Origin: Prevotella sp.
Lineage (GTDB): Bacteria > Bacteroidota > Bacteroidia > Bacteroidales > Bacteroidaceae
DNA length: 64,000 nucleotides
Reading direction: 5' to 3'
NCBI GenBank assembly: GCA_016287755.1
Contig: JAEEWT010000003.1
Coordinates: 1 to 64,000 of the forward strand
The notes under the pieces were generated by a model. That model was not told the origin of the DNA. It ran no database searches and saw nothing but the letters and a program-made list of their open reading frames with translations. Shown here one piece after another: positions 9,513 through 18,444 of the stretch; the first letter of the stretch is position 1, and every line of letters starts with the position of its first letter. A program made the translations under genes and the position numbers.

Positions 9513-10820
9513 ATGAGGAGGAAGAGTATGAGGTTTTGGATATATATCATATTGGGATTCATCGGGATTTCTCCCGCCATGGGACAGGCGATGCTGTCTG
9601 CCAAGGAAGATCCGACAGTCATGTTGGGTGTACGTGAAGAAGAGAAAGACACGGCCAAGCTAACGTATGTGATTACTGGTGAGGTGCGCGATGCCTCAAC
9701 AGGCAAGCCGCTGCAGTATGCAACGGTAATGGTTACCGGTAAGCGCTATGGAACGGTAACGAATACCGATGGTGGTTTCATCATCAAGGCACCGAAACGT
9801 CCCCGTTCCCTGACGTTCTCACTGATTGGCTATGATACCCAGCAGGTATTAGTAACAGATGACAACACCGCGAACATGCAGGTGAAACTGAAACCGAACA
9901 CGATTATGCTGGATGAAGTGATTGTGCGTACAGGCAATCCTGAGGATATTGTCAACGAAGCCATCAGCAGGATTCCCGAAAACTACAGTCGTGAGCCTTC
10001 TCTCTACCAGTGTTTCTATCGTGAGGTGGCCCAGAAACGGAAGAACTACATCTACATCGCCGAAGCCGTTACGGATATGTACAAATCGTCTTACCGCAAC
10101 GGACCGGGGGCTGATCGGGTAGCTATTACCAAGGGGCGCCGACTGGTGAGTCCCCGCAAGAGTGATACGCTGACAGTGAAGGTAATCGGCGGTCCGGTAC
10201 AGGCTGTCATGCTCGACTTGGTGAAGAACCTCGACTTCCTGCTCAACAAGGAGGACCTGAATATGTATGAGATGAAGATGGAGGAGCCGGTGATGATAGC
10301 CGACCGCCAGCAATATGTCATCAGCATCAAGCCACGGACCGTGGCAGACTATGCCTTGTTCCATGGGACTTTCTATATTGACTGGGAGACGCTGGCTTTT
10401 ACCAGGATAGAGCTGTCGCTGGATATGAGCGACCGTGAAAAGGCCACAAGGGTGATGCTGGTGAACAAGCCTGCAGGCGTGCGTTTCCGTCCGAGGGAGC
10501 TCACCTTCCTGGTTAACTACAACTACGACGGAAAGCTTTCACACATCAGTTATGTGCGCTCGGTGTTCCGCTTCAACTGCGACTGGAAGAAACGACTGCT
10601 GGCCACTAACTTCACGGCAATCAATGAGATGGTGATAACCGACCGTACCGATCAAGACGTTCATCCCATTCCCCGTCGTGACTCCTTCGGAGAAAGGGAG
10701 TCTCTGTACGATCAGGCACAGTTCTTTGAAGAGTCTGATTTCTGGAAAGGCTACAACATCATCAAGCCCACCGAGAGCTTGGAAGATGCAGTGGATAAGT
10801 TGAAGAAGAGGACGAGATAA
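9513..10820 (+). CDS. Carboxypeptidase-like regulatory domain (CarboxypepD_reg-like) secreted protein
   Basis: Signal peptide; 'ITGEVRDASTGKPLQYATVMVTGKRYGTVTNTDGGFIIKAP...LIGYDTQQV', followed by 'LDEVIVRTGNPEDIVNEAISRIPENYSREPSLYQCFYREV'. Confidence 0.85.
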   Translation: MRRKSMRFWIYIILGFIGISPAMGQAMLSAKEDPTVMLGVREEEKDTAKLTYVITGEVRDASTGKPLQYATVMVTGKRYGTVTNTDGGFIIKAPKRPRSLTFSLIGYDTQQVLVTDDNTANMQVKLKPNTIMLDEVIVRTGNPEDIVNEAISRIPENYSREPSLYQCFYREVAQKRKNYIYIAEAVTDMYKSSYRNGPGADRVAITKGRRLVSPRKSDTLTVKVIGGPVQAVMLDLVKNLDFLLNKEDLNMYEMKMEEPVMIADRQQYVISIKPRTVADYALFHGTFYIDWETLAFTRIELSLDMSDREKATRVMLVNKPAGVRFRPRELTFLVNYNYDGKLSHISYVRSVFRFNCDWKKRLLATNFTAINEMVITDRTDQDVHPIPRRDSFGERESLYDQAQFFEESDFWKGYNIIKPTESLEDAVDKLKKRTR

Positions 10821-10821
10821 G

Positions 10822-10961
10822 AGAAGCAAGAAATAAGAAGCAAGAGGCAAGAGATATGTAATAAGATATAGGTGAATAAATCTAATGCCTATATAATAAT
10901 TCTATTCTCTTGCTTCTTGCTTCTTGCCTCTTGCTTCCTGCCTCTTGCCTCTTGCTTCTAA
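10822..10961. repeat. Heptamer-arm inverted repeat element with 59-bp core (copy 1)
   Basis: Left arm AAGCAAG/AAATAAG/AAGCAAG/AGGCAAG; core 10851-10909 GAGATATG...CTATTCTC; right arm TCTTGCT/TCTTGCT/TCTTGCC/TCTTGCT/TCCTGCC/TCTTGCC/TCTTGCT. Lies between convergent genes. Confidence 0.85.
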
Positions 10962-13151
10962 TTATCTAATAAACAACAGTTCGCGGTATTTCGGCAATGT
11001 CCAGAGTTCATCAGCCACGGTGAGCTCCAGTTTGTCGATGTGATAACGTATCTCATCCATCTTAGGCTCCACGGTATCGTGGTAGGCAATGGCCTTCTCG
11101 CGTTCGTTCTCAATGCGATTGGCAACCTTCCTGGCATTCACCAGTTCCTCCACCATGGTCTCGATGGTTTGTGTACGCTCTGCTATCTCCTTGATAATCT
11201 TGATGTTCCGTGCGCACAATTGCTCGGCCTCTTCGGGAGAGAATATCTCACGCATACTTCCCACGTTCTTTGCCAGACGAGTCTGATAATGCGTAGCCAC
11301 AGGAATGATATGGTTCATGGTGAGATCGCCCAGCACACGGGCCTCGATCTGTATCTTCTTCGTGTAAGTCTCCCACTTCACCTCGTTACGAGCCTCCAGC
11401 TCCTTTCGGTTCATGATGTTCAGACTCTCGAACATATCGATGCTCTCCTTGTCGAGATAGCGGTCGAAGATCACCGGACAGCTCTTCTCTACGTCAAGAC
11501 CGCGTTTGGTAGCCTCAACCACCCACTCGTCGCTATAGCCGTTACCATCGAAATGAATGGGTTTGATGGTGCGGATATCCTCACGGATGATATCAATGAT
11601 GGCACTTGTCTTATCCTGTCCTTTGGCAATGAGTGCATCCACGCGTTTCTTGAAATCCACCAAGGCCTCAGCCACGGCTGCATTCAAGGCAATCATCGCA
11701 CTGGCGCAGTTGGCCTCAGAACCTACGGCACGGAACTCAAATCGGTTACCCGTAAAGGCGAAGGGAGAAGTGCGGTTACGGTCGGTATTGTCGATGAGCA
11801 GTTCAGGAATCTCAGGAATATCGAGTTCCATCTTCTTCTTACCTGCCACCACGAACAAGTCGTCCTTATCCGCCTTTTCAATATGCTCCAGCAACTCACT
11901 GACCTGCTTGCCGAGGAATGAGGAGATGATGGCTGGAGGTGCCTCATTGGCTCCTAATCGGTGGGCATTGGTTGCCGACATGATGGAAGCCTTGAGGAGT
12001 CCGTTGTGACGATAAACGCCCATCAAGGTCTCCACGATGAAGGTCACGAAACGCAGGTTCTGCTCGGGTGTCTTACCCGGGGCATGCAATAGAATACCGT
12101 TGTCGGTACTCAGACTCCAGTTGTTATGCTTTCCCGAACCGTTGATGCCGTCGAAGGGTTTCTCATGCAGCAACACGCGGAACCCATGTTTCCGTGCCAC
12201 CTTCTTCATCAATGACATCAGTAGCATATTGTGGTCAACGGCGAGATTCGTCTCCTCATAGATCGGTGCAATCTCGAACTGGTTCGGAGCCACCTCGTTA
12301 TGACGAGTCTTACAGGGAATGGCCAACTCTAAGGCCTGGATCTCCAGATCCTTCATGAAAGCCTGCACACGATCAGGTATAGTACCGAAATAGTGGTCGT
12401 CCATCTGCTGGTTCTTGGCACTATCATGACCCATCAAGGTCCTTCCGGTAAGCATCAAATCAGGACGGGCGGAATAAAGTCCTTCATCCACCAGGAAATA
12501 CTCCTGCTCCCACCCGAGGTTCGAAATCACCTTCTTCACCGTGGGGTCGAAATAATGAATCACACCCAAGGCAGCCTCGCCTACAGCACGAAGCGCACGC
12601 TTCAATGGTGCCTTATAGTCGAGCGATTCACCTGTATAAGAGATGAAGATAGTGGGGATACACAAGGTATCGTCGATGATGAACACAGGCGATGTGGGAT
12701 CCCAGGCAGAGTAGCCGCGAGCCTCGAAGGTAGCCCTGATGCCACCACTTGGGAAAGACGAAGCATCGGGTTCCTGCTGCACGAGCAGCTTTCCGGAGAA
12801 CTCCTCGATCATGCCACCCTTACCATCATGCTCAATGAAAGCATCATGTTTCTCGGCTGTTCCCTCCGTAAGCGGCTGGAACCAGTGGGTATAGTGTGTC
12901 ACACCATTCTCTTCTGCCCATTGCTTCATGCCCTTTGCCACGGCATTGGCAATGCTTCTGTCGAGCGGTGCGCCATTGTCAATCACGTCGATGAGTTTCT
13001 CATAGACATCACGCTGCAGGTATTTGTACATCTTGGCACGGTTGAATACATACTTGCCAAAGTACTCTGATGGGCGCTCCTCTGGTGCTGCCACATCAAG
13101 GGGCCTTTTCGAAAAAGCCTCCTCTACTACCTGAAATCTCAAATTTGCCAT
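10962..13151 (-). CDS. glnN: Glutamine synthetase type III (GSIII)
   Basis: 'MANLRFQVVEEAFSKRPLDVAAPEERPSEYFGKYVFNRAKM', 'KHNNWSLSTDNGILLHAPGKTPEQNLRF', 'NRTSPFAFTGNRFEFRAVGSEANCA' typical of GSIII. Start trimmed to 13151, downstream of the promoter at 13176-13207. Confidence 0.95.
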   Translation of the reverse strand: MANLRFQVVEEAFSKRPLDVAAPEERPSEYFGKYVFNRAKMYKYLQRDVYEKLIDVIDNGAPLDRSIANAVAKGMKQWAEENGVTHYTHWFQPLTEGTAEKHDAFIEHDGKGGMIEEFSGKLLVQQEPDASSFPSGGIRATFEARGYSAWDPTSPVFIIDDTLCIPTIFISYTGESLDYKAPLKRALRAVGEAALGVIHYFDPTVKKVISNLGWEQEYFLVDEGLYSARPDLMLTGRTLMGHDSAKNQQMDDHYFGTIPDRVQAFMKDLEIQALELAIPCKTRHNEVAPNQFEIAPIYEETNLAVDHNMLLMSLMKKVARKHGFRVLLHEKPFDGINGSGKHNNWSLSTDNGILLHAPGKTPEQNLRFVTFIVETLMGVYRHNGLLKASIMSATNAHRLGANEAPPAIISSFLGKQVSELLEHIEKADKDDLFVVAGKKKMELDIPEIPELLIDNTDRNRTSPFAFTGNRFEFRAVGSEANCASAMIALNAAVAEALVDFKKRVDALIAKGQDKTSAIIDIIREDIRTIKPIHFDGNGYSDEWVVEATKRGLDVEKSCPVIFDRYLDKESIDMFESLNIMNRKELEARNEVKWETYTKKIQIEARVLGDLTMNHIIPVATHYQTRLAKNVGSMREIFSPEEAEQLCARNIKIIKEIAERTQTIETMVEELVNARKVANRIENEREKAIAYHDTVEPKMDEIRYHIDKLELTVADELWTLPKYRELLFIR

Positions 13152-13175
13152 TTTCTTATACCTTATAATTGGGTG

Positions 13176-13207
13176 CAAAGGTACGATTAAGTGAGCGAAA
13201 AAGCAAA
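13176..13207 (-). promoter_or_regulatory. Bacteroidetes sigma-ABfr-type promoter of glutamine synthetase
   Basis: Reverse strand TTTG-N20-TACCTTTG; spacer carries the shared CGATTAAGTGAG block (as read on +). Confidence 0.75.
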
Positions 13208-13283
13208 TTTTGGAGCAGCGAAAACAAAGAAATGCTTGCATTTCATTTGTTGAGTCGTGACAAAATAAGACCAAAGGTCAAAT

Positions 13284-13769
13284 TTATTTGCAATTTTCCA
13301 AGCCTATGTGTGCATATATCTGTGCCGCAATATCCGTTGCCAATCCGCCGTCGTAGCCCACTCCTAATTGTATGGTGGGGCGTTGCGGGTTCTTGGTGGT
13401 GATCATGACGACATATTCGTCAATCGTATAAGGCGTAGCCATATTCTTCGGCATCACACTCGATATGTCGCTGATCCTTAGTTCTTCGCCTGCTGCTATC
13501 ATCACGTCTTGAGCCGAATAGAACAGAACGAGACAGGGTAATTCGTTGGCTCTTGAGGCATCCAGCACCACCACATCATCAGGTTCTCCGTATTTCGATT
13601 CCACGTCCTCTATGGTAGCATACATCACCTTTGGCGGTTCTCTCTTTTCCTTAAACTTAATGGTATAATATGCGAAAGGAAAAACGAGTAACAGGAGAAT
13701 CAAGCCTACGCCAGCAAAGCATGCCAACAAAAGAATGGCGATGACAACAATTATGGTGATTCGTTTCAT
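13284..13769 (-). CDS. Hypothetical protein with N-terminal transmembrane segments
   Basis: 161 aa; 'MKRITIIVVIAILLLACFAGVGLILLLLVFPFAYYTIKF' TM region; no family recognised. Confidence 0.65.
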   Translation of the reverse strand: MKRITIIVVIAILLLACFAGVGLILLLLVFPFAYYTIKFKEKREPPKVMYATIEDVESKYGEPDDVVVLDASRANELPCLVLFYSAQDVMIAAGEELRISDISSVMPKNMATPYTIDEYVVMITTKNPQRPTIQLGVGYDGGLATDIAAQIYAHIGLENCK

Positions 13770-13787
13770 TTCTACTCAGTTTCTGAA

Positions 13788-14408
13788 CTACTTCTTGTAA
13801 CCGATGGGATGGTTCAGCTCCACGATGACACCCTCAGCAAGGTTCAGCTTGGTGCGGACGGTATCTTTGTTCATCATGGCGCGAGCCACTGTACTCAGAC
13901 CCATAGCCTGACAGGCCAGATAGATGTTCTGCGACACATAGCCTGCATCCATAGCGCCATACTGATCATTCCTGCGACGGTTACTCTGATCGCTCACCAA
14001 CAGCAAGGCGATGGGAGCATCCAGCATGAAATTCTGACCGGCTGCAAGGTCTTGTCTGATGTCTTCATTCAGCACGAGGGTGAGGCTGTTGTCTTTAGGA
14101 TTGAAGAGTCTGACATCCTTCATGGTACATACATAGACCTTGATGTCCTGCATGTTCACGGCTGAAGGGGCAGTAATCTTCCCTGATGCGGGATCGCTGA
14201 CGCCACAGGCTGCCCAAAGAAGGGTTGACAGGATTTTCAGGTCAACATGCTTGTCCTGATACTCGCGTACGGAACGGCGCTCTTGGAGGATTTTGCCCAG
14301 CGACTTACCCAACATACCTATTTCCGGTTGTGGTAACTGAACGGTTTCTTGTGCCTTCACACCCATGCAAAGGGTCAGTGCGAAGGCAAATAATAGTATT
14401 CTTTTCAT
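13788..14408 (-). CDS. SagB/ThcOx-type nitroreductase family protein, secreted
   Basis: Signal peptide MKRILLFAFALTLCMGVKAQ; 'ILQERRSVREYQDKHVDLKILSTLLWAACGVSDP', 'DAGYVSQNIYLACQAMGLSTVARAMMNKD'. Confidence 0.9.
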   Translation of the reverse strand: MKRILLFAFALTLCMGVKAQETVQLPQPEIGMLGKSLGKILQERRSVREYQDKHVDLKILSTLLWAACGVSDPASGKITAPSAVNMQDIKVYVCTMKDVRLFNPKDNSLTLVLNEDIRQDLAAGQNFMLDAPIALLLVSDQSNRRRNDQYGAMDAGYVSQNIYLACQAMGLSTVARAMMNKDTVRTKLNLAEGVIVELNHPIGYKK

Positions 14409-14649
14409 CTTGTTCGTTTTAAAAGTGAATAATATCTTTTGGCTTTCTGTCTGCAAATATACAATTATTTCTGTAAAAGAAAAAGAAAAACGCATTTTTC
14501 CTTTGGTTTTTATCTCACTTCATCGTCATTCTACAAGAATTCAGGTTATGTAGCTATGTGGACCCTATAGAGAATCCTAATCAAACGAATCTTTTTTTCA
14601 AATAATAGTGGTATATTAAAAAGAATGTGTATATTTGCAGAAAAATAAA

Positions 14650-15309
14650 ATGAAAGATGACATATTTGAATCAGTTTCACAAAGAGGCAGTGGAGAGGAA
14701 ACTGCGGAAAATTGCAGAATCCATGAAGTCGCCGATGAACTCCATCGACGCTGCCAACTATATGAAGCGAAACTTCGAGATGGCCAAGACGATGTAAACC
14801 GTTTCGAGGTTGAACAACGTGTAGCAGAGCAATATGCTAAGGAAAATGGCATGTGGCTCCCAATGAGTGATGTTTTCGATTTAGGAGTTCCTGGACCAAG
14901 TGGGAATGAAAACGATACTTACGTTTCGAATGACATTATCTACAAAGTAAACAACCTGTTAAATACAGGCAGTCTTTTACGTTTACTTGAAAGGGTAACT
15001 TGGCATAATAATCTATTTTACGATACAGCTTACACTTTATATGCTTTCACAGGGTTTGACGGACGTTCTATTATGCCCGTTTTGAAGCAACAACTGGTGA
15101 AAGATGCAGTTCCTGCAACAGTCATAGAGATTGAAACATATATGGCAGCCTTAGGGTTTGTTAAGCAGAATGAAGAAGGTCGTTATGCAAATGGTGACTA
15201 TGTTGTATGGGATCTCGTTCCAAGGAACGTTCTGAGAGATAAAGATGGTGATATCTTTATTGTCGATGCGGAAATTGCAAAGGATTACAGAACCGATGGG
15301 ACACATTAA
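14650..15309 (+). CDS. PolyVal-type protein kinase-like domain protein (kinase of polyvalent proteins)
   Basis: 'VEQRVAEQYAKENGMWLPMSDVFDLGVPGPSGNENDTYVSNDIIYKVNNLL...AVPATVIEIETYMAALGFVKQ...YVVWDLVPRNVLRDKDGDIFIVDAEI': kinase-like pattern as seen in polyvalent proteins. The true N-terminus is uncertain. Confidence 0.65.
   Translation: MKDDIFESVSQRGSGEETAENCRIHEVADELHRRCQLYEAKLRDGQDDVNRFEVEQRVAEQYAKENGMWLPMSDVFDLGVPGPSGNENDTYVSNDIIYKVNNLLNTGSLLRLLERVTWHNNLFYDTAYTLYAFTGFDGRSIMPVLKQQLVKDAVPATVIEIETYMAALGFVKQNEEGRYANGDYVVWDLVPRNVLRDKDGDIFIVDAEIAKDYRTDGTH
14657..14797 (+). CDS. Small overlapping ORF (46 aa) in a different frame from the kinase-like ORF
   Basis: Not in the supplied track; read directly: MTYLNQFHKEAVERKLRKIAESMKSPMNSIDAANYMKRNFEMAKTM*. 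Looks more protein-like than the overlapping kinase-frame N-terminus. Confidence 0.4.
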   Translation: MTYLNQFHKEAVERKLRKIAESMKSPMNSIDAANYMKRNFEMAKTM

Positions 15310-15343
15310 TAGTTAAAAGTATTTTTACGACAAACAAAAGATT

Positions 15344-17449
15344 ATGAGAACGATTCGAACAACCCTCCTGACACTGTTGCTAACAATAGTTGTTGCATCT
15401 GTTCATGCGCAGATCCAGAACCCTGTGCAGTTCACGGTGAGTCAGAAACAAGTGTCACCCTCAGAGGTGGATGTAATCTTCACGGGAAGAATCTCCCCGG
15501 GATGGCATGTCTATTCCACTGGTCTTCCTGATGGAGGCCCCATCTCTGCTTCGCTCACCACGGAAACATCCGAGGGAGCCAAGGCCGACGGGAAGCTGAA
15601 GGCACAGGGGAAAGAGATCAGCAACTTTGACAAGTTGTTCGATATGAACGTGCGTTACTTCGAGAACGCAGTGACCTTCATTCAACGGTATAAGATCACG
15701 GGCAAGACTTACCATATCAAGGGTTTCCTGGAGTATGGGGCCTGCAACGACCAGAGCTGTCTGCCGCCCTCGGAGGTGGAATTCGACTACCAGGGTGAGG
15801 GGAAAGAGATGAAAGAGGAGATGAAGGATGAAAAAGGAGAGACGAAAGAGGAGATAAAAGAGGAGAAAGGAGAAGAGAAAGATGAAGGGGAAGAGGTGAA
15901 AGCGGATAGTGTGGCTATAGTCCCTGCTGTGGTACCGCTCGACTCTGCTGAAGTAAACAACCTCTGGAAGCCTGTAGTGAAAGAACTGCAGGCTTTTGGT
16001 GGCGATCAGCAGAAGGGTCGTTCGTGGCTCTACATCTTTCTCATGGGCTTTCTCGGTGGCTTGATTGCCTTGTTCACTCCCTGTGTGTGGCCGATTATTC
16101 CCATGACGGTGAGCTTCTTCCTGAAGCGTGCTAAGGATGATAAGAAGAAAGGTATCAAGGATGCTGTCACCTATGGCATTTCCATTGTGGTGATCTACCT
16201 GGCCTTAGGACTGGCTATTACGGCCATCTTCGGCGCCAGTGCGTTGAATGCCCTCTCCACCAATGCCGTATTCAATATCTTCCTGTGCTTACTACTGGTG
16301 GTGTTCGCCCTCAGCTTCTTCGGTTGGTTCGAGATTACCCTACCGTCGTCGTGGACGAACAAGGTGGACAGTAAGGCCAGTAGTACCAGCGGACTCCTTT
16401 CCATCTTCCTCATGGCCTTTACGTTGGTTTTGGTGAGCTTCTCCTGCACAGGTCCTATTATCGGTTTCCTGCTGGTGGAGCTGACCACAGCCAGTAACAT
16501 CCTCGGTCCTGCCATCGGTATGTTCGGCTTCGCCCTTGCGCTGGCATTACCCTTCACTCTCTTCGCCCTCTTCCCCACTTGGCTGAAGAAAGCACCGAAG
16601 TCGGGCGGCTGGATGAATATCATCAAGGTAACACTCGGCTTTATCGAGCTGGCCTTCGCCCTGAAGTTCTTCTCCGTGGCTGATCTGGCTTACGGCTGGC
16701 GATTGCTCGACAGGGAAGTGTTCCTGTGTCTGTGGATTGTCATCTTCGGAGCCCTCGGACTGTACCTCATCGGTAAGCTGAAGTTCCAAAGCGATTGGGA
16801 AGGAGGGGATATCAACAAGCCCATGCCCGTGGTATGTATCATGCTCGGATTGGTGTCGTTGGCCTTCGCCCTTTATATGGTACCAGGTTTATGGGGCGCT
16901 CCTTGCAAGGCGGTCAGCGCCTTCGCTCCCCCTATGAGCACACAGGATTTCAACCTCTATCAGGCGCATGAGGTGCGGGCAAAATACCTTGACTATGAAG
17001 AGGGTATGGCGGCAGCCAAGGCACAAGGGAAACCTGTGCTCATTGATTTCACCGGCTTTGGCTGTGTGAACTGCAGGAAGATGGAAGCAGCGGTATGGAC
17101 AGATCCTGAGGTGGCCAAGATTCTGAACAACGACTACATCCTGATCTCCCTCTTTGTGGATGATAAGACCCCATTACCAGAACAGATACAGGTAACAGAA
17201 GAAAATGGTAAGCAGCGCACCTTGCGCACCATAGGCGACAAGTGGAGCTACCTGCAGCGCTCAAAGTTCGGTGCCAACGCCCAACCGTTCTATGTGGCCC
17301 TGAACCCCGACGGCTATCCGCTAACAGGCTCCGTTGCCTACGACGAGGACATCTCTAAGTATCTGGAGTTTTTGAGGGAAGGACTAAAGAATTATAAATC
17401 CCCAAACGCGGCAGCCTCAGCGGCCGCGATAATCTCCTCGCGCGACTGA
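15344..17449 (+). CDS. dsbD: Thiol:disulfide interchange protein DsbD
   Basis: N-terminal DsbD-alpha domain (YGACNDQSCLPPSEVEF), central multi-TM region (LFTPCVWPIIPMTVSFF), C-terminal thioredoxin domain (VLIDFTGFGCVNCRKMEAAVW). Confidence 0.95.
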   Translation: MRTIRTTLLTLLLTIVVASVHAQIQNPVQFTVSQKQVSPSEVDVIFTGRISPGWHVYSTGLPDGGPISASLTTETSEGAKADGKLKAQGKEISNFDKLFDMNVRYFENAVTFIQRYKITGKTYHIKGFLEYGACNDQSCLPPSEVEFDYQGEGKEMKEEMKDEKGETKEEIKEEKGEEKDEGEEVKADSVAIVPAVVPLDSAEVNNLWKPVVKELQAFGGDQQKGRSWLYIFLMGFLGGLIALFTPCVWPIIPMTVSFFLKRAKDDKKKGIKDAVTYGISIVVIYLALGLAITAIFGASALNALSTNAVFNIFLCLLLVVFALSFFGWFEITLPSSWTNKVDSKASSTSGLLSIFLMAFTLVLVSFSCTGPIIGFLLVELTTASNILGPAIGMFGFALALALPFTLFALFPTWLKKAPKSGGWMNIIKVTLGFIELAFALKFFSVADLAYGWRLLDREVFLCLWIVIFGALGLYLIGKLKFQSDWEGGDINKPMPVVCIMLGLVSLAFALYMVPGLWGAPCKAVSAFAPPMSTQDFNLYQAHEVRAKYLDYEEGMAAAKAQGKPVLIDFTGFGCVNCRKMEAAVWTDPEVAKILNNDYILISLFVDDKTPLPEQIQVTEENGKQRTLRTIGDKWSYLQRSKFGANAQPFYVALNPDGYPLTGSVAYDEDISKYLEFLREGLKNYKSPNAAASAAAIISSRD

Positions 17450-18444
17450 GCGGCGGCGGAGATATCCGAGAGGTCGAACTCATCGTCAGTCTTCTTCGAC
17501 TGCTTCTGCGGCTTCTCCTCCTGTTCCTTTTCTACAGGTGCTATCTCGTCAGAGCCGTCGAAGCGTTCCAATCGTTCCACCTCCTGACCTTTCCTCTCTT
17601 CCTCTGAGGTGAAAGGTGCGGATTCTTTTGTCTCGGGAACGGCAGTAGTGGGCATCTCCTCCATCTTGGTACGTGAAGCCTTGGCGGCAAACACCGCATC
17701 GATGAACTGAGGCTCCTTGCGCAGGCGCTGCAGGGTGAGCTTACTGGCCATCTGCTGCGATTCCTTCTTGCTATAGCCCTCGCCCTTCTCGCCATCAAGA
17801 CCTTCGATGGCTACCTGGTAGATGAATTTCGAATTACCCTTCTGATCCTTCTCCTCCGACACCAGCTTGAAGTCGATCTTCACGCGGTTCTTCTGACTCC
17901 ATTCAATGAGTTTCGACTTGAAGTTCACTTCCTTGTAGGCCACCTTGTCCAGGTTCAGCAGTTCCTTCAGGATACGCTTCTCCATGAACCGCATACAGGC
18001 ACCATATCCCCTGTCGAGATAGATGGCACCCACCAGGGCCTCGAACGCATTTCCTCCCATATAGCTGTTATGAGAGGAAGAGTGTCCATTGGATTTAATC
18101 AAGTTGATGATACCCATCTCCTGCGCCAGTCGTCCCAGCGTCTCACGCTGCACGATCTTCGAGCGTGTATTCGTGAGGAAGCCCTCACGCTTGCCTTCAA
18201 AATGGCGATAGACAATATCACCCACCACAGCATCGAGCACAGCATCACCCAGGAACTCCAACCGTTCGTTGTTCATGGGCTTGCCCTTCTCGTTACGCTT
18301 GGCCATGCTCTTGTGAAGCAAGGCCTGTTTGTAGTAAGAGATATTGCGGGGGTAGAATCCGATGATTTCGTATAAAGACGAATAAAGCTCCTTCTCCTTG
18401 CGGAAAGGGAGCTTTATCCTATCTAATAAGTCATTAATCTGCAT
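17392..18444 (-). CDS. rnc: Ribonuclease III with long C-terminal extension
   Basis: 'NNERLEFLGDAVLDAVVGDIVYRHF' signature, dsRBD 'GKGEGYSKKESQQMASKLTLQRL', then about 100 aa of low-complexity charged tail. Confidence 0.95.
   Translation of the reverse strand: MQINDLLDRIKLPFRKEKELYSSLYEIIGFYPRNISYYKQALLHKSMAKRNEKGKPMNNERLEFLGDAVLDAVVGDIVYRHFEGKREGFLTNTRSKIVQRETLGRLAQEMGIINLIKSNGHSSSHNSYMGGNAFEALVGAIYLDRGYGACMRFMEKRILKELLNLDKVAYKEVNFKSKLIEWSQKNRVKIDFKLVSEEKDQKGNSKFIYQVAIEGLDGEKGEGYSKKESQQMASKLTLQRLRKEPQFIDAVFAAKASRTKMEEMPTTAVPETKESAPFTSEEERKGQEVERLERFDGSDEIAPVEKEQEEKPQKQSKKTDDEFDLSDISAAAQSREEIIAAAEAAAFGDL

Noticed and set aside
11040-11921. 293-aa + strand ORF opposite glutamine synthetase
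   Set aside because: Fully antisense to a confidently identified GSIII gene; composition is typical of shadow ORFs.
10962-13274. Longer start (MVLFCHDSTNEMQAFLC...) for glutamine synthetase
   Set aside because: The extension crosses the promoter at 13176-13207; MANLRFQ at 13151 matches the known GSIII N-terminus.
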